Assembly: GCA_016290715.1 (NCBI GenBank)
Contig: JAEEUY010000182.1
Location: 1-7,237, forward strand
Direction of reading: 5' to 3'
Source: Bacteroidales bacterium
GTDB lineage: Bacteria > Bacteroidota > Bacteroidia > Bacteroidales > WCHB1-69
DNA: 7,237 nt
Part shown: positions 1-6,106 of the stretch, piece by piece
How positions within the stretch are numbered: position 1 is the first letter of the stretch
How the letters are laid out: every line of letters starts with the position of its first letter
Program-made: the position numbers and the translations under genes
Notes under the pieces: generated by a model
What the model was told of the DNA's origin: nothing
Database searches by the model: none
What the model saw: only the letters and a program-made list of their open reading frames with translations

Positions 1-30
1 CATAAGCAACATTGGCCAATTTCTTTTCAT
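1..30 (-). CDS. Possible start of an unidentified gene running off the left edge
   Basis: Only ten codons are inside the window, reading MKRNWPMLLM, so no function can be assigned. The basic start followed by hydrophobic residues could begin a signal peptide or a membrane anchor, but this is a guess. An in-frame TAA (minus strand, 39-37) lies two codons upstream of the ATG at 30-28, so the gene cannot start further upstream. In-frame ATGs at 12-10 and 3-1 are alternative starts. Support comes mainly from context: a good Bacteroides-type promoter lies about 57 bases upstream on the same strand, and the leader next to the ATG is A-rich (AAACTACT) without a Shine-Dalgarno site, as is usual in Bacteroidetes. 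Confidence 0.35.
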   Translation of the reverse strand, partial: MKRNWPMLLM

Positions 31-86
31 AGTAGTTTAGGAGTAGTAGTAGTTTGGCGATATGAATTCTGTTCAAAAGAGCGCTG

Positions 87-119
87 CAAAAATACAATGG
101 GAAAATCCCCGTTGTCAAG
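87..119 (-). promoter_or_regulatory. Bacteroides-type promoter (-33/-7) facing the left edge
   Basis: On the minus strand the -7 element TATTTTTG (94-87) fits TAnnTTTG exactly and continues as CAGCGC. A -33 element CTTG (119-116; consensus TTTG) lies 21 bases upstream of it. Transcription would start at roughly 80 and leave a leader of about 50 bases before the ATG at 30. The same 13-base core, CGCTGCAAAAATA on the plus strand, recurs in front of dtd. A second TAnnTTTG match, TACGTTTG (156-149), lies further upstream but has no recognisable -33 element. Confidence 0.6.
99..109. repeat. Small inverted repeat inside the promoter spacer
   Basis: GGGA-AAA-TCCC is an 11-base element with perfect 4-base arms. 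It lies between the -33 and -7 elements of the left-facing promoter, where a bound protein could affect RNA polymerase. It is short enough to be chance. Confidence 0.3.
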
Positions 120-120
120 A

Positions 121-130
121 GTTTGCAAAC
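121..130. repeat. Perfect 10-base palindrome upstream of the -33 element
   Basis: GTTTGCAAAC is its own reverse complement. It ends one base before the -33 element of the left-facing promoter, a usual place for an activator or repressor half-site pair. No regulator is identified, and a palindrome of this length can occur by chance. Confidence 0.3.
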
Positions 131-219
131 AAGAAGTTTTTAAAGTTACAAACGTAAAAATAAATTGGGGATGAGATTAGTGCATTTTTTTAGTTCGTAA
201 AAGGGAAAAATGGTCGTTT

Positions 220-234
220 TCGCTTATAAAGCGA
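220..234. terminator. Weak hairpin downstream of dtd, possible terminator
   Basis: TCGCTT-ATA-AAGCGA forms a 6-base stem with a 3-base loop, 40 bases after the dtd stop codon. Read on the minus strand (dtd transcript), it is followed by AAAACGACC and then a T-rich stretch, so there is no immediate U tract. Read on the plus strand it is followed directly by CTTTCTTTT. It may be a weak terminator for dtd or only an RNA-end structure. The stem is short and half A/T. Confidence 0.35.
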
Positions 235-274
235 CTTTCTTTTGTGGTAAAAAAAAACAAAAAAGCAGTATTGG

Positions 275-724
275 CTACATTTCCGTACTATCTAGGATAA
301 TGGTAACAGGCCCATCATTGACGAAATCCACTTTCATGTCAGCGCCAAACTGACCTGTTGCCACAGTGAGATGGTATTCATCGCGGAGGATTTCGTTAAA
401 TCGTTGATAGAGAGGTTCTGCCAGTTCGGGACGTGCCGCCTCAATGAAACTGGGACGATTCCCTTTTTTGGCATTTGCATAAAGGGTGAATTGTGAAATG
501 CTAAGGATGGCCCCGTTTGCTTCTTTTAATGAACGATTCATTTTTCCTTCCTCATCTTCAAAAATACGCATTCCTGCCACTTTCTTGGCACACCATGCTA
601 TATCTTTCTCGCTATCCGTATGGGTGAATCCAACCAATAGTACAAAACCACGTCCGATTTTTCCAACTGTTTTTTGGGAAATGTTTACTTCTGCACGGCT
701 ACAACGCTGAATGATGACTCTCAT
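275..724 (-). CDS. dtd: D-aminoacyl-tRNA deacylase
   Basis: This cytoplasmic proofreading enzyme removes D-amino acids (and glycine mischarged on tRNA-Ala) from tRNA, keeping D-residues out of translation. The 149-residue protein has the normal length for bacterial DTD and is complete. It carries the family signatures: start MRVIIQRCSRAEV, RIFEDEEGKMNRS at 53-65, the active-site segment SQFTLYA at 77-83, GNRPSF at 88-93, and NDGPVT at 136-141 holding the Gly-Pro pair (138-139) of the cross-subunit Gly-cisPro motif that rejects L-amino acids. DTD works as a homodimer. The ATG at 724 directly follows an A-rich leader and a promoter-like element. It probably has its own promoter, because 101 bases separate it from the response regulator upstream, although readthrough from the exporter operon is possible. 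Confidence 0.96.
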   Translation of the reverse strand: MRVIIQRCSRAEVNISQKTVGKIGRGFVLLVGFTHTDSEKDIAWCAKKVAGMRIFEDEEGKMNRSLKEANGAILSISQFTLYANAKKGNRPSFIEAARPELAEPLYQRFNEILRDEYHLTVATGQFGADMKVDFVNDGPVTIILDSTEM

Positions 725-741
725 AATCTTTTTTTTCGCTG

Positions 742-773
742 CAAAAATAGTAAAAAGATAGGATGCTGCTGAA
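742..773 (-). promoter_or_regulatory. Promoter-like element for dtd
   Basis: The -7 element TATTTTTG (749-742) matches TAnnTTTG exactly and is followed by CAGCG, as in the promoter near the left edge. At the same 21-base spacing the -33 position reads TTC (773-771), a poor match to TTG. The start codon of dtd is only 17 bases beyond the box, so the leader would be about a dozen bases and almost all A (CGAAAAAAAAGATT), which suits A-rich translation initiation in Bacteroidetes. Confidence 0.5.
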
Positions 774-776
774 TCT

Positions 777-790
777 GCTTTGCATAAAGC
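777..790. repeat. Short inverted repeat between the response regulator and dtd
   Basis: GCTTT-GCAT-AAAGC has perfect 5-base arms and lies 35 bases beyond the stop codon of the response regulator. No T tract follows it on the minus strand, so it is not a convincing intrinsic terminator for the operon. No better terminator is seen in the 725-825 gap. Confidence 0.25.
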
Positions 791-825
791 AAATAAATAA
801 GAACAAATAGGATACTAAAATTTTT

Positions 826-1584
826 TTATCGGGTGTACCAATCTTTAAACTGGTGCACTCGCGCTTTGCTGATGATAATACGTTCGGGTGTTTTAACATA
901 CAGATTGACAGATAGTTTGCCTAATGGCCAAAGGACGATGTCTTTGATTGCATGATGGGCAATAATGTATTGTCGGTTGGCACGGAAGAAATGGGCAGGG
1001 TTCAGCCAGTCTGTAATCGTATCAAGCGTTTGAGCGATAAAATAGGTCTCCTCTTTATAGGTGATGATGTGGGTGAGTTTGTTTTCAATGAAAATGCAGG
1101 CGATTTCATCTACTTTGAGAGGAAGCAACTTATCACGCATAGGGATAAGGAAACACTCTTTGTATTGCCTGTTTTGTTTCTGGAACATCTCTACCAATGC
1201 TTCTATTTTACTGTTTTCTGCATTTTGTGTGAAGTATTTGGCCTTGTCCAATGCACGTTGCAAATCCGCCTTGTTAATAGGCTTTAGGATATAATCAATA
1301 CTGTTAACTTTAAAAGCTGCCAGAGCATATTGGTCGTATGCGGTAGTGAAAATAATGGGACAGTTAACTTTTACTTTCTCAAATATATGGAATGCCAAAC
1401 CGTCGGCCAAATGAATGTCCATAAAGCATAAATCAGGTGCCGGTTTCTCCTGAAAATACTCAACGCTTTCTTCTATTGTCTGCAAAGTGGCGATTATTTG
1501 CAAGTCTGGAGCTACAATGGATAATTGTCGTTGCAGATTTTGTGCGGCAATAAGTTCGTCTTCAATGATAATAATGTTTTTCAT
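826..1584 (-). CDS. LytTR-family response regulator
   Basis: This 252-residue cytoplasmic DNA-binding regulator has an N-terminal receiver domain (about 1-120) and a C-terminal LytTR domain (about 143-250). Receiver residues are complete: acidic pair E8-D9, phosphoacceptor D56 in FMDIHLADG, T80/T81 in FTTAYDQYAL, and K101 in the KP pair. The LytTR half shows the usual order, with LPLKVDEIACIFIENKLTHI followed by HFFRANRQYIIAHHAI. Its ATG overlaps the TGA of the kinase gene by 4 bases (ATGA, 1584-1581), so the two are probably translationally coupled and are cognate partners. By position it should respond to the kinase and control genes such as the exporter operon. That target is inferred, since the operon promoter is outside the window. 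No special subfamily symbol can be given. Confidence 0.95.
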   Translation of the reverse strand: MKNIIIIEDELIAAQNLQRQLSIVAPDLQIIATLQTIEESVEYFQEKPAPDLCFMDIHLADGLAFHIFEKVKVNCPIIFTTAYDQYALAAFKVNSIDYILKPINKADLQRALDKAKYFTQNAENSKIEALVEMFQKQNRQYKECFLIPMRDKLLPLKVDEIACIFIENKLTHIITYKEETYFIAQTLDTITDWLNPAHFFRANRQYIIAHHAIKDIVLWPLGKLSVNLYVKTPERIIISKARVHQFKDWYTR

Positions 1585-2630
1585 CGGACAAGAGGTATTT
1601 CAACAATAAACTGATTGTCTGCATTATTAATGCTGATTTCTTGGTGAAAGAGCAGCTGATAGCGTTTGTTGAGATTGGCTAATCCAACGCCCACACTATT
1701 TATTTCGCTCTCTTTGGGCTGACATGGATTGGAGACCCTTAATACTCCCTGTTCCGTGGTTTCGATGGTAATGGTCAGAGGGTGGCGGTCGCTAATGATG
1801 TTGTGCTTGATGGCGTTTTCTAAAAGAAGTTGCAGGCTGATGGGAACAATTTGCGCCTGAAGATATGCCGGATCTATTTGCTTTATTACTTTTAAGTTAT
1901 CGCCGTAGCGGATTCTCATCAGATACTCATAGCTTTCAGCAAAAGATAACTCTTCCTCTAATGATACTTGGCGTTGTTTGCGCATAATGTATCGATAAGA
2001 AGTGGCTAATTGTTGCAGGTATTTGTGAGCGCGGTCCTCATCGGTTCCAATCAACCCGTCTAATGTGTTAAGCGAATTAAACAAAAAATGCGGATCCACT
2101 TGATTCTCTAAAGAGGTGAGTCTGATTTGAAGATTATCAGCTTGTAAATGTTCGTTCTCAAGTGCCATTTGCTGCCGGCGGGTGATATTAAATAGGGCAA
2201 TGGTGATCAAAAGCACGGTGATAGCAATCACACAATCTTTGACGATGTCCAAAAAAAAGTAATTGTTGCTCTCGGGATTCCCATATATCAAATAGTTTAC
2301 TTTTTGTGATAATAACGTGTAGATTCCTGTTATAATAATAGTTCCGGTAATTGAAATGAGAATCCGATATGTTACGCTTTTCTCACGTTTGATAATGTGA
2401 AAATTGAATAGAAATAGGACAAAAAAAAGGATGAAGTTGGCAACCGTAAGTAGTGCAATATGAAATCTCGTATTTATTATTTGTTCTTCAGTGTAAACAT
2501 TGCCTATGAGCATCAATCCGGTAATGATGATAGTAGCTATGACAGAGATCCAAAATGCAACAGAAATGGTAAAAGGATGAATAATCTTAGGTAAATGTTG
2601 CCGTAATTCAGTAAAATCAACATTTTTCAT
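1581..2630 (-). CDS. LytS/YpdA-type membrane sensor histidine kinase
   Basis: This 349-residue inner-membrane kinase has four predicted membrane helices (about 20-43, 57-80, 88-108 and 126-148) with short loops and no large periplasmic domain. A coiled linker (about 150-175) leads into a His_kinase (PF06580) domain. The phosphoacceptor is H181 in VDPHFLFNSLN, where Asp replaces the Asn more usual before PHFLFN. The HATPase region has an N-box LLLENAIKHN (268-277) and a G-box GVGLANL (314-320). It should autophosphorylate and pass phosphate to the regulator encoded next, with which it overlaps by 4 bases. It lies 19 bases after the second permease gene, which suggests co-transcription with the exporter. 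With almost no extracytoplasmic sensing domain, the signal is probably a membrane-associated ligand, membrane stress or the transporter itself (inference). The ATG at 2630 gives MKNVDFTELR. Confidence 0.93.
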   Translation of the reverse strand: MKNVDFTELRQHLPKIIHPFTISVAFWISVIATIIITGLMLIGNVYTEEQIINTRFHIALLTVANFILFFVLFLFNFHIIKREKSVTYRILISITGTIIITGIYTLLSQKVNYLIYGNPESNNYFFLDIVKDCVIAITVLLITIALFNITRRQQMALENEHLQADNLQIRLTSLENQVDPHFLFNSLNTLDGLIGTDEDRAHKYLQQLATSYRYIMRKQRQVSLEEELSFAESYEYLMRIRYGDNLKVIKQIDPAYLQAQIVPISLQLLLENAIKHNIISDRHPLTITIETTEQGVLRVSNPCQPKESEINSVGVGLANLNKRYQLLFHQEISINNADNQFIVEIPLVR

Positions 2631-2638
2631 GATGAAAA
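2624..2638. repeat. 15-base palindrome over the kinase start codon
   Basis: TTTTCAT-G-ATGAAAA has perfect 7-base arms around one central base and covers the start codon of the histidine kinase (2630-2628). It could form a weak A/T-rich RNA hairpin at the initiation site or be chance, since part of it is dictated by the codons for Met-Lys. Confidence 0.3.
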
Positions 2639-2649
2639 TAACGTTTTTA

Positions 2650-3870
2650 CTATTGGTTTATTGTGGTTTGCATGGCTGTTTTATGCCGATGTAGGGTGAT
2701 GAAGTTGGCTATACAGGAAGTAGTAAAATAAACACCGATTTGTATCCATAAAAGAATATATTCAAATCGCACTTCGCTTAATGTCGCTCCCATGGAGTTA
2801 ATACGTATAAAGCATTGAATACCAGGGGTGGATGGGAAAAGATAACTAAAATAGCGCCAAAAAATGGGCATATTGCATTGTGGCCATACAGCCCCCGATA
2901 AGAACAGCAGTATGACACTGAAAAAAATGCTGCAAATAATGCCACTGTCGCGGTGGCGAACCAATGAACCTATGGTTAAACTGAAAAAGATAGTTGCTAA
3001 TAAAAACGGGATAACAAACAATATCAGGGTGTTGAGTTGTCCGATATGCGGAAGTCCAAACCAACGGGGGATGAGCAGTAAAACGACGGCACTGAGCGGG
3101 ATATAAATTCCTAAATAGGCGATGGCGCGTCCTATGCTTACCCGGCCGATGTGCCGGTAACGAAGATGTTTGGGAAAAACATTCAAACTTGTTCGGTTTT
3201 CCTGCGTCGTTCCGCCCATAATGCCAATCCCCAGAAATAGTGTCTGATGTAACACCAAAACCAATAATGCCGGAACCAGAAAACTCGTGAATCCGCCCGC
3301 ATTACTGTACAATTTGACATCTTCATAGGGAATGGGGGTGACCAGTTCTTCCGCACTTTCCCCTGTTATTCCAAGCAATGAATATCGTTCTATTTCAATG
3401 CTGTTCATTTCATCTATCAAAACTGCGCTGGCTCCTGTGTAGATGCTTCGGTAGTACAGGAAGCTGCTCATATCGCAAAATAAGCCGATGCGCGCAGTTT
3501 CGTTGCGGCTAAGTCGTTCGGTGAAATCACGAGGAAAATATACAATGCCATTGATTTTCCGTTGTTTGATTAATGTTTCTGCTTCCTCCATGGAGGCGCA
3601 ATCATAATTTACATTAATTTCTGGTGTGGCATTTAATTTTTTTATAAAACGATAACTGTCAGTGCTTTGAGATTCGTCAACCACAGCAATGGGAAGGTCC
3701 CTAACCAATTCGTTTTTATAGATTGCACCAAAAAACATCGGATATAGCATTGTCGCTACAACGAAGATTAATACAACACCACCATCACTGAAGATACGTC
3801 GAACTTCTCCCACATAGACATTCCAAATATCTTCTAATGTTTGTAATAGTTTGTTTTTCAGTTTAGTCAT
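2650..3870 (-). CDS. ABC-2-type transporter permease (second of the pair)
   Basis: This 406-residue inner-membrane protein belongs to the ABC-2 permease group (YhhJ/YbhR-like, ABC2_membrane_3). It has one N-terminal helix (about 31-50), a periplasmic domain (about 51-190) containing LPIAVVDES and KLNATPEI, then a block of about five helices (about 195-220, 247-271, 278-303, 308-328 and 370-392). The segment SGAVWP is at 325-330. The start chosen is the ATG at 3870: it follows the stop of the upstream permease by 2 bases (TAAAAATG) and gives a protein opening like its family (MTKLKNKLLQ). The same frame is open upstream to an ATG at 4014, but this would add 48 non-conserved residues inside the neighbouring gene, so I reject it. 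It likely dimerises with the preceding permease to move a substrate toward the adaptor and TolC duct. The substrate is unknown. Confidence 0.92.
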   Translation of the reverse strand: MTKLKNKLLQTLEDIWNVYVGEVRRIFSDGGVVLIFVVATMLYPMFFGAIYKNELVRDLPIAVVDESQSTDSYRFIKKLNATPEINVNYDCASMEEAETLIKQRKINGIVYFPRDFTERLSRNETARIGLFCDMSSFLYYRSIYTGASAVLIDEMNSIEIERYSLLGITGESAEELVTPIPYEDVKLYSNAGGFTSFLVPALLVLVLHQTLFLGIGIMGGTTQENRTSLNVFPKHLRYRHIGRVSIGRAIAYLGIYIPLSAVVLLLIPRWFGLPHIGQLNTLILFVIPFLLATIFFSLTIGSLVRHRDSGIICSIFFSVILLFLSGAVWPQCNMPIFWRYFSYLFPSTPGIQCFIRINSMGATLSEVRFEYILLWIQIGVYFTTSCIANFITLHRHKTAMQTTINQ

Positions 3871-3872
3871 TT

Positions 3873-5075
3873 TTATTTGGTATTTTGGGGAGAGGTTTCT
3901 TTTGCATTGATATGATTTACAGCGTATTGGGTATTGCGCTGGCGTTCCATTAACAGGGTGCCTAATAAGCCAATGATATTCATACTGAGTAAGATACAGA
4001 AATGTATCCAGCATTGTTCTATTCCATCACCATAGAGAGCGATTTCAGAATAGGCCAAGTAATAGTGACGTAAAGGAAAGATATAACTGAAGGCTTGCAT
4101 TGCAGGCACCATGCTGCATACAGGGTAGGAAAATCCTGACATGGAAAAAGATAGTGCACCATAGATAGCACTAACGCATACAGCCAAATGCATGTCGGGA
4201 ATCAATCCGGATAAAAACACCCCCATGGATTGTGCCGCTACCACTAACAATATCATATCTATCGAAAGCAAGGAAAAACTTCCTAACATCGTGTAATGGC
4301 ATGGCCCGAAAAAAACGATGTTCCCTAAAATGCCTAAAATACTAAACCAAAAGGTATAAGGGAGTAATTTTCCAAACAGTGCAACCAGCAAGTTGCCGTT
4401 GGCCCCTTCTAACCATGCGGCGGCGGTCTTCTCTTTTTGTTCTAAAGTTACTTGATATGAAGTAAATAGCAGCACCATTAGCGCAATAATACCAGGAAGA
4501 ATGGTGGTGAGTACGTATGGCTGGTAATTGGCAGTCGGGTTGCTGATAAGGTGGGTGTCAAATTCAATGGGTTGTATTATCCCCATGATTTTGTCTTCAC
4601 TCAATCCTTTTTTACGCAATATTTCACGATGTACAGCCGCAGAAGCCAATTTCCCCATAGTGGCAAGTTGTTTGTAACTCAAACTTCCTGCCAATAAATA
4701 GGCATTGTTGGAGTAAATGGATATATGTGGACGCTTGAAGTCTAACATATTGCTAAACGTATGGCGGGGGATTTCCATAAAGGCAAATATTTCCTGTCGC
4801 TGCATTGCTTTACGGGCTTCCGCATGATTGTCATAGACGGCAATTACTTTTACCCCTTGTGTGGCATTGAGTTCATGACACAGCCTCCGAGACAGATAAC
4901 TTCCGTCATGGTCAACAATAGCTATCGGCAACCTTTCTGGTTGTCCTTCTTGCATTAAAGTGATGAAGAAAGCATAACTGAAAACGATGCCCAATGTTAA
5001 TAATATCAGGTAACGCGGGTGGTGATATGCTCGCCGTAATTCTCGTTTGATTGTGTTTAAAAGAGGATTCATCAT
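3873..5075 (-). CDS. ABC-2-type transporter permease (first of the pair)
   Basis: This 400-residue inner-membrane permease is paralogous to the one that follows. It has an N-terminal helix (about 22-41), a periplasmic domain (about 42-185) that opens with LPIAIVDHDGS and has HELNATQGVKV at 67-77, then about five or six helices (about 187-207, 233-256, 265-290, 296-315 and 355-376). SMSGFSYP at 311-318 matches SGAVWP in the partner, and FSYIFPLRHYY at 329-339 matches FSYLFPSTPG. The gene begins 5 bases after the adaptor stop. Two adjacent ATGs (5075 and 5072) are equally usable starts. With the adaptor and TolC protein it resembles the E. coli YhiI-RbbA-YhhJ and YbhGFSR exporters, but no nucleotide-binding protein is encoded beside it. 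Substrate unknown: toxic compounds, bile salts or an envelope molecule are all possible. Confidence 0.92.
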   Translation of the reverse strand: MMNPLLNTIKRELRRAYHHPRYLILLTLGIVFSYAFFITLMQEGQPERLPIAIVDHDGSYLSRRLCHELNATQGVKVIAVYDNHAEARKAMQRQEIFAFMEIPRHTFSNMLDFKRPHISIYSNNAYLLAGSLSYKQLATMGKLASAAVHREILRKKGLSEDKIMGIIQPIEFDTHLISNPTANYQPYVLTTILPGIIALMVLLFTSYQVTLEQKEKTAAAWLEGANGNLLVALFGKLLPYTFWFSILGILGNIVFFGPCHYTMLGSFSLLSIDMILLVVAAQSMGVFLSGLIPDMHLAVCVSAIYGALSFSMSGFSYPVCSMVPAMQAFSYIFPLRHYYLAYSEIALYGDGIEQCWIHFCILLSMNIIGLLGTLLMERQRNTQYAVNHINAKETSPQNTK

Positions 5076-5080
5076 GGTTA

Positions 5081-6070
5081 TTATTCACCCTTTACAAGGA
5101 TTGCTGTCATACCAGGGCGTACATTCTCTATTTTTTCTAATGGGACAACTTTAATATCAAAACTCTTTACATCATATTGTCCGTTGGTTTTGGTGGCGCG
5201 CCACGTTGCATAGCTGGCCATCGCTTTCATATAAGTTACTTTGGCTTTGTAGCTTTTTCCCCCTAAAGCAGGAATCTGAATTTGTACTTCTGTTCCAACA
5301 GAAAGTCCCTGCAAGAGATCTTCGCGGACGCTGAAGGTAAACCAGAAGTCGCTAATATCCAATATGTTTAGTATAGGTGAACCTGTTCCTATCAAATCGC
5401 TGCGTTTAGGAAAAATGTCGGTAATCTCTCCGTTGCAAGGCGCAATGATATAACGCTCATTGATGTAGGAATTAACCTCCATAATGGCACCGTCGGCTTT
5501 GGCAACTAATGCGTTGGCTGCAAGTTTGTCTTCGTCCTGCGCTCCGGAGCAGGCAAGGTCATATTGCGATTTGGCGGCATTTGCCGTGGCTACGGCAGCT
5601 TTGTATTGTGCTTCCGCTTCATCGCGTTTTTGGGCAGATACCACTTTTTTATCATATAACGATTGTACCCGTTCGTACGACTTCTTTGCAATATCAACTC
5701 CCACTTGTGCTTTTTGCCACATCTCGTATGCCCCGGTAATTTGTTGCTCTCTCGCACCATTTTGTGCTTTGCTGCTTTGGGCACTTGCCGCCGTACGCGC
5801 TGCACGCGCTTGGGCCATCTTCGCATCTACTTCAGGACTATTGATATAGGCCAACGTATCGCCAGCTTTCACCATCTGTCCCTCTTCTACAAAAATAGTC
5901 TCTATTCTCCCCGGCACCTTGTTTGAGACACGGTATTCGGAAGCTTCCACCTCCCCGCTAATGATTTCAGGTTCTGGCCGCAAGGCAATTACGCCGATGA
6001 TTGCTACCAAAATGACAATGGCTATCACTACGCCAATGCCAATCCATAATGATTTTTGACTTTGATTCAT
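5081..6070 (-). CDS. HlyD-family periplasmic adaptor (membrane fusion protein)
   Basis: This 329-residue protein links inner-membrane permeases to the outer-membrane TolC duct. One N-terminal anchor helix (about 9-30, LWIGIGVVIAIVILVAIIGV) holds it in the inner membrane. The first lipoyl half is at about 45-80 (NKVPGRIETIFVEEGQMVKA, then GDTLAYI). An Ala/Lys/Gln-rich helical hairpin at about 82-190 forms the coiled coil that meets TolC. The second lipoyl half is at about 207-236 (YIIAPCNGEITDIFPKRSD, GSPILNI), and beta-barrel and membrane-proximal strands follow to VRPGMTAILV near the C-terminus. The form is closest to the YhiI/YbhG type that partners ABC-2 permeases. The ATG at 6070 gives MNQSQKSLW and follows a purine-rich leader (AAAAGAGAGAACAAGAAA). 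It lies between the TolC gene (36-base gap) and the first permease (5-base gap). Confidence 0.95.
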   Translation of the reverse strand: MNQSQKSLWIGIGVVIAIVILVAIIGVIALRPEPEIISGEVEASEYRVSNKVPGRIETIFVEEGQMVKAGDTLAYINSPEVDAKMAQARAARTAASAQSSKAQNGAREQQITGAYEMWQKAQVGVDIAKKSYERVQSLYDKKVVSAQKRDEAEAQYKAAVATANAAKSQYDLACSGAQDEDKLAANALVAKADGAIMEVNSYINERYIIAPCNGEITDIFPKRSDLIGTGSPILNILDISDFWFTFSVREDLLQGLSVGTEVQIQIPALGGKSYKAKVTYMKAMASYATWRATKTNGQYDVKSFDIKVVPLEKIENVRPGMTAILVKGE

Positions 6071-6106
6071 TTTCTTGTTCTCTCTTTTATAAATGACTAT
6101 GTACGA

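Noticed and set aside
149..156. Second -7-like box TACGTTTG on the minus strand
   Set aside because: It matches TAnnTTTG but has no TTG-like -33 element at suitable spacing, and the box at 87-94 is better supported.
699..899. 66-residue open frame bridging dtd and the response regulator on the minus strand
   Set aside because: It overlaps the ends of two certain genes in another frame, spans the dtd promoter and resembles no family.
952..1294. Two overlapping plus-strand open frames inside the response regulator
   Set aside because: Both are antisense to conserved receiver and linker coding sequence and show no protein-family features.
3871..4014. Extended start of the second permease at the ATG at 4014
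   Set aside because: It would add 48 residues without family character and overlap the preceding permease gene by more than 140 bases; the ATG at 3870 sits 2 bases after that gene's stop and gives a normal N-terminus.
5484..5849. Ala/Ser-rich 121-residue open frame on the plus strand
   Set aside because: It is antisense to the Ala/Lys-rich coiled coil of the adaptor; its composition is a mirror of that repeat-like coding sequence and it has no recognisable domain.
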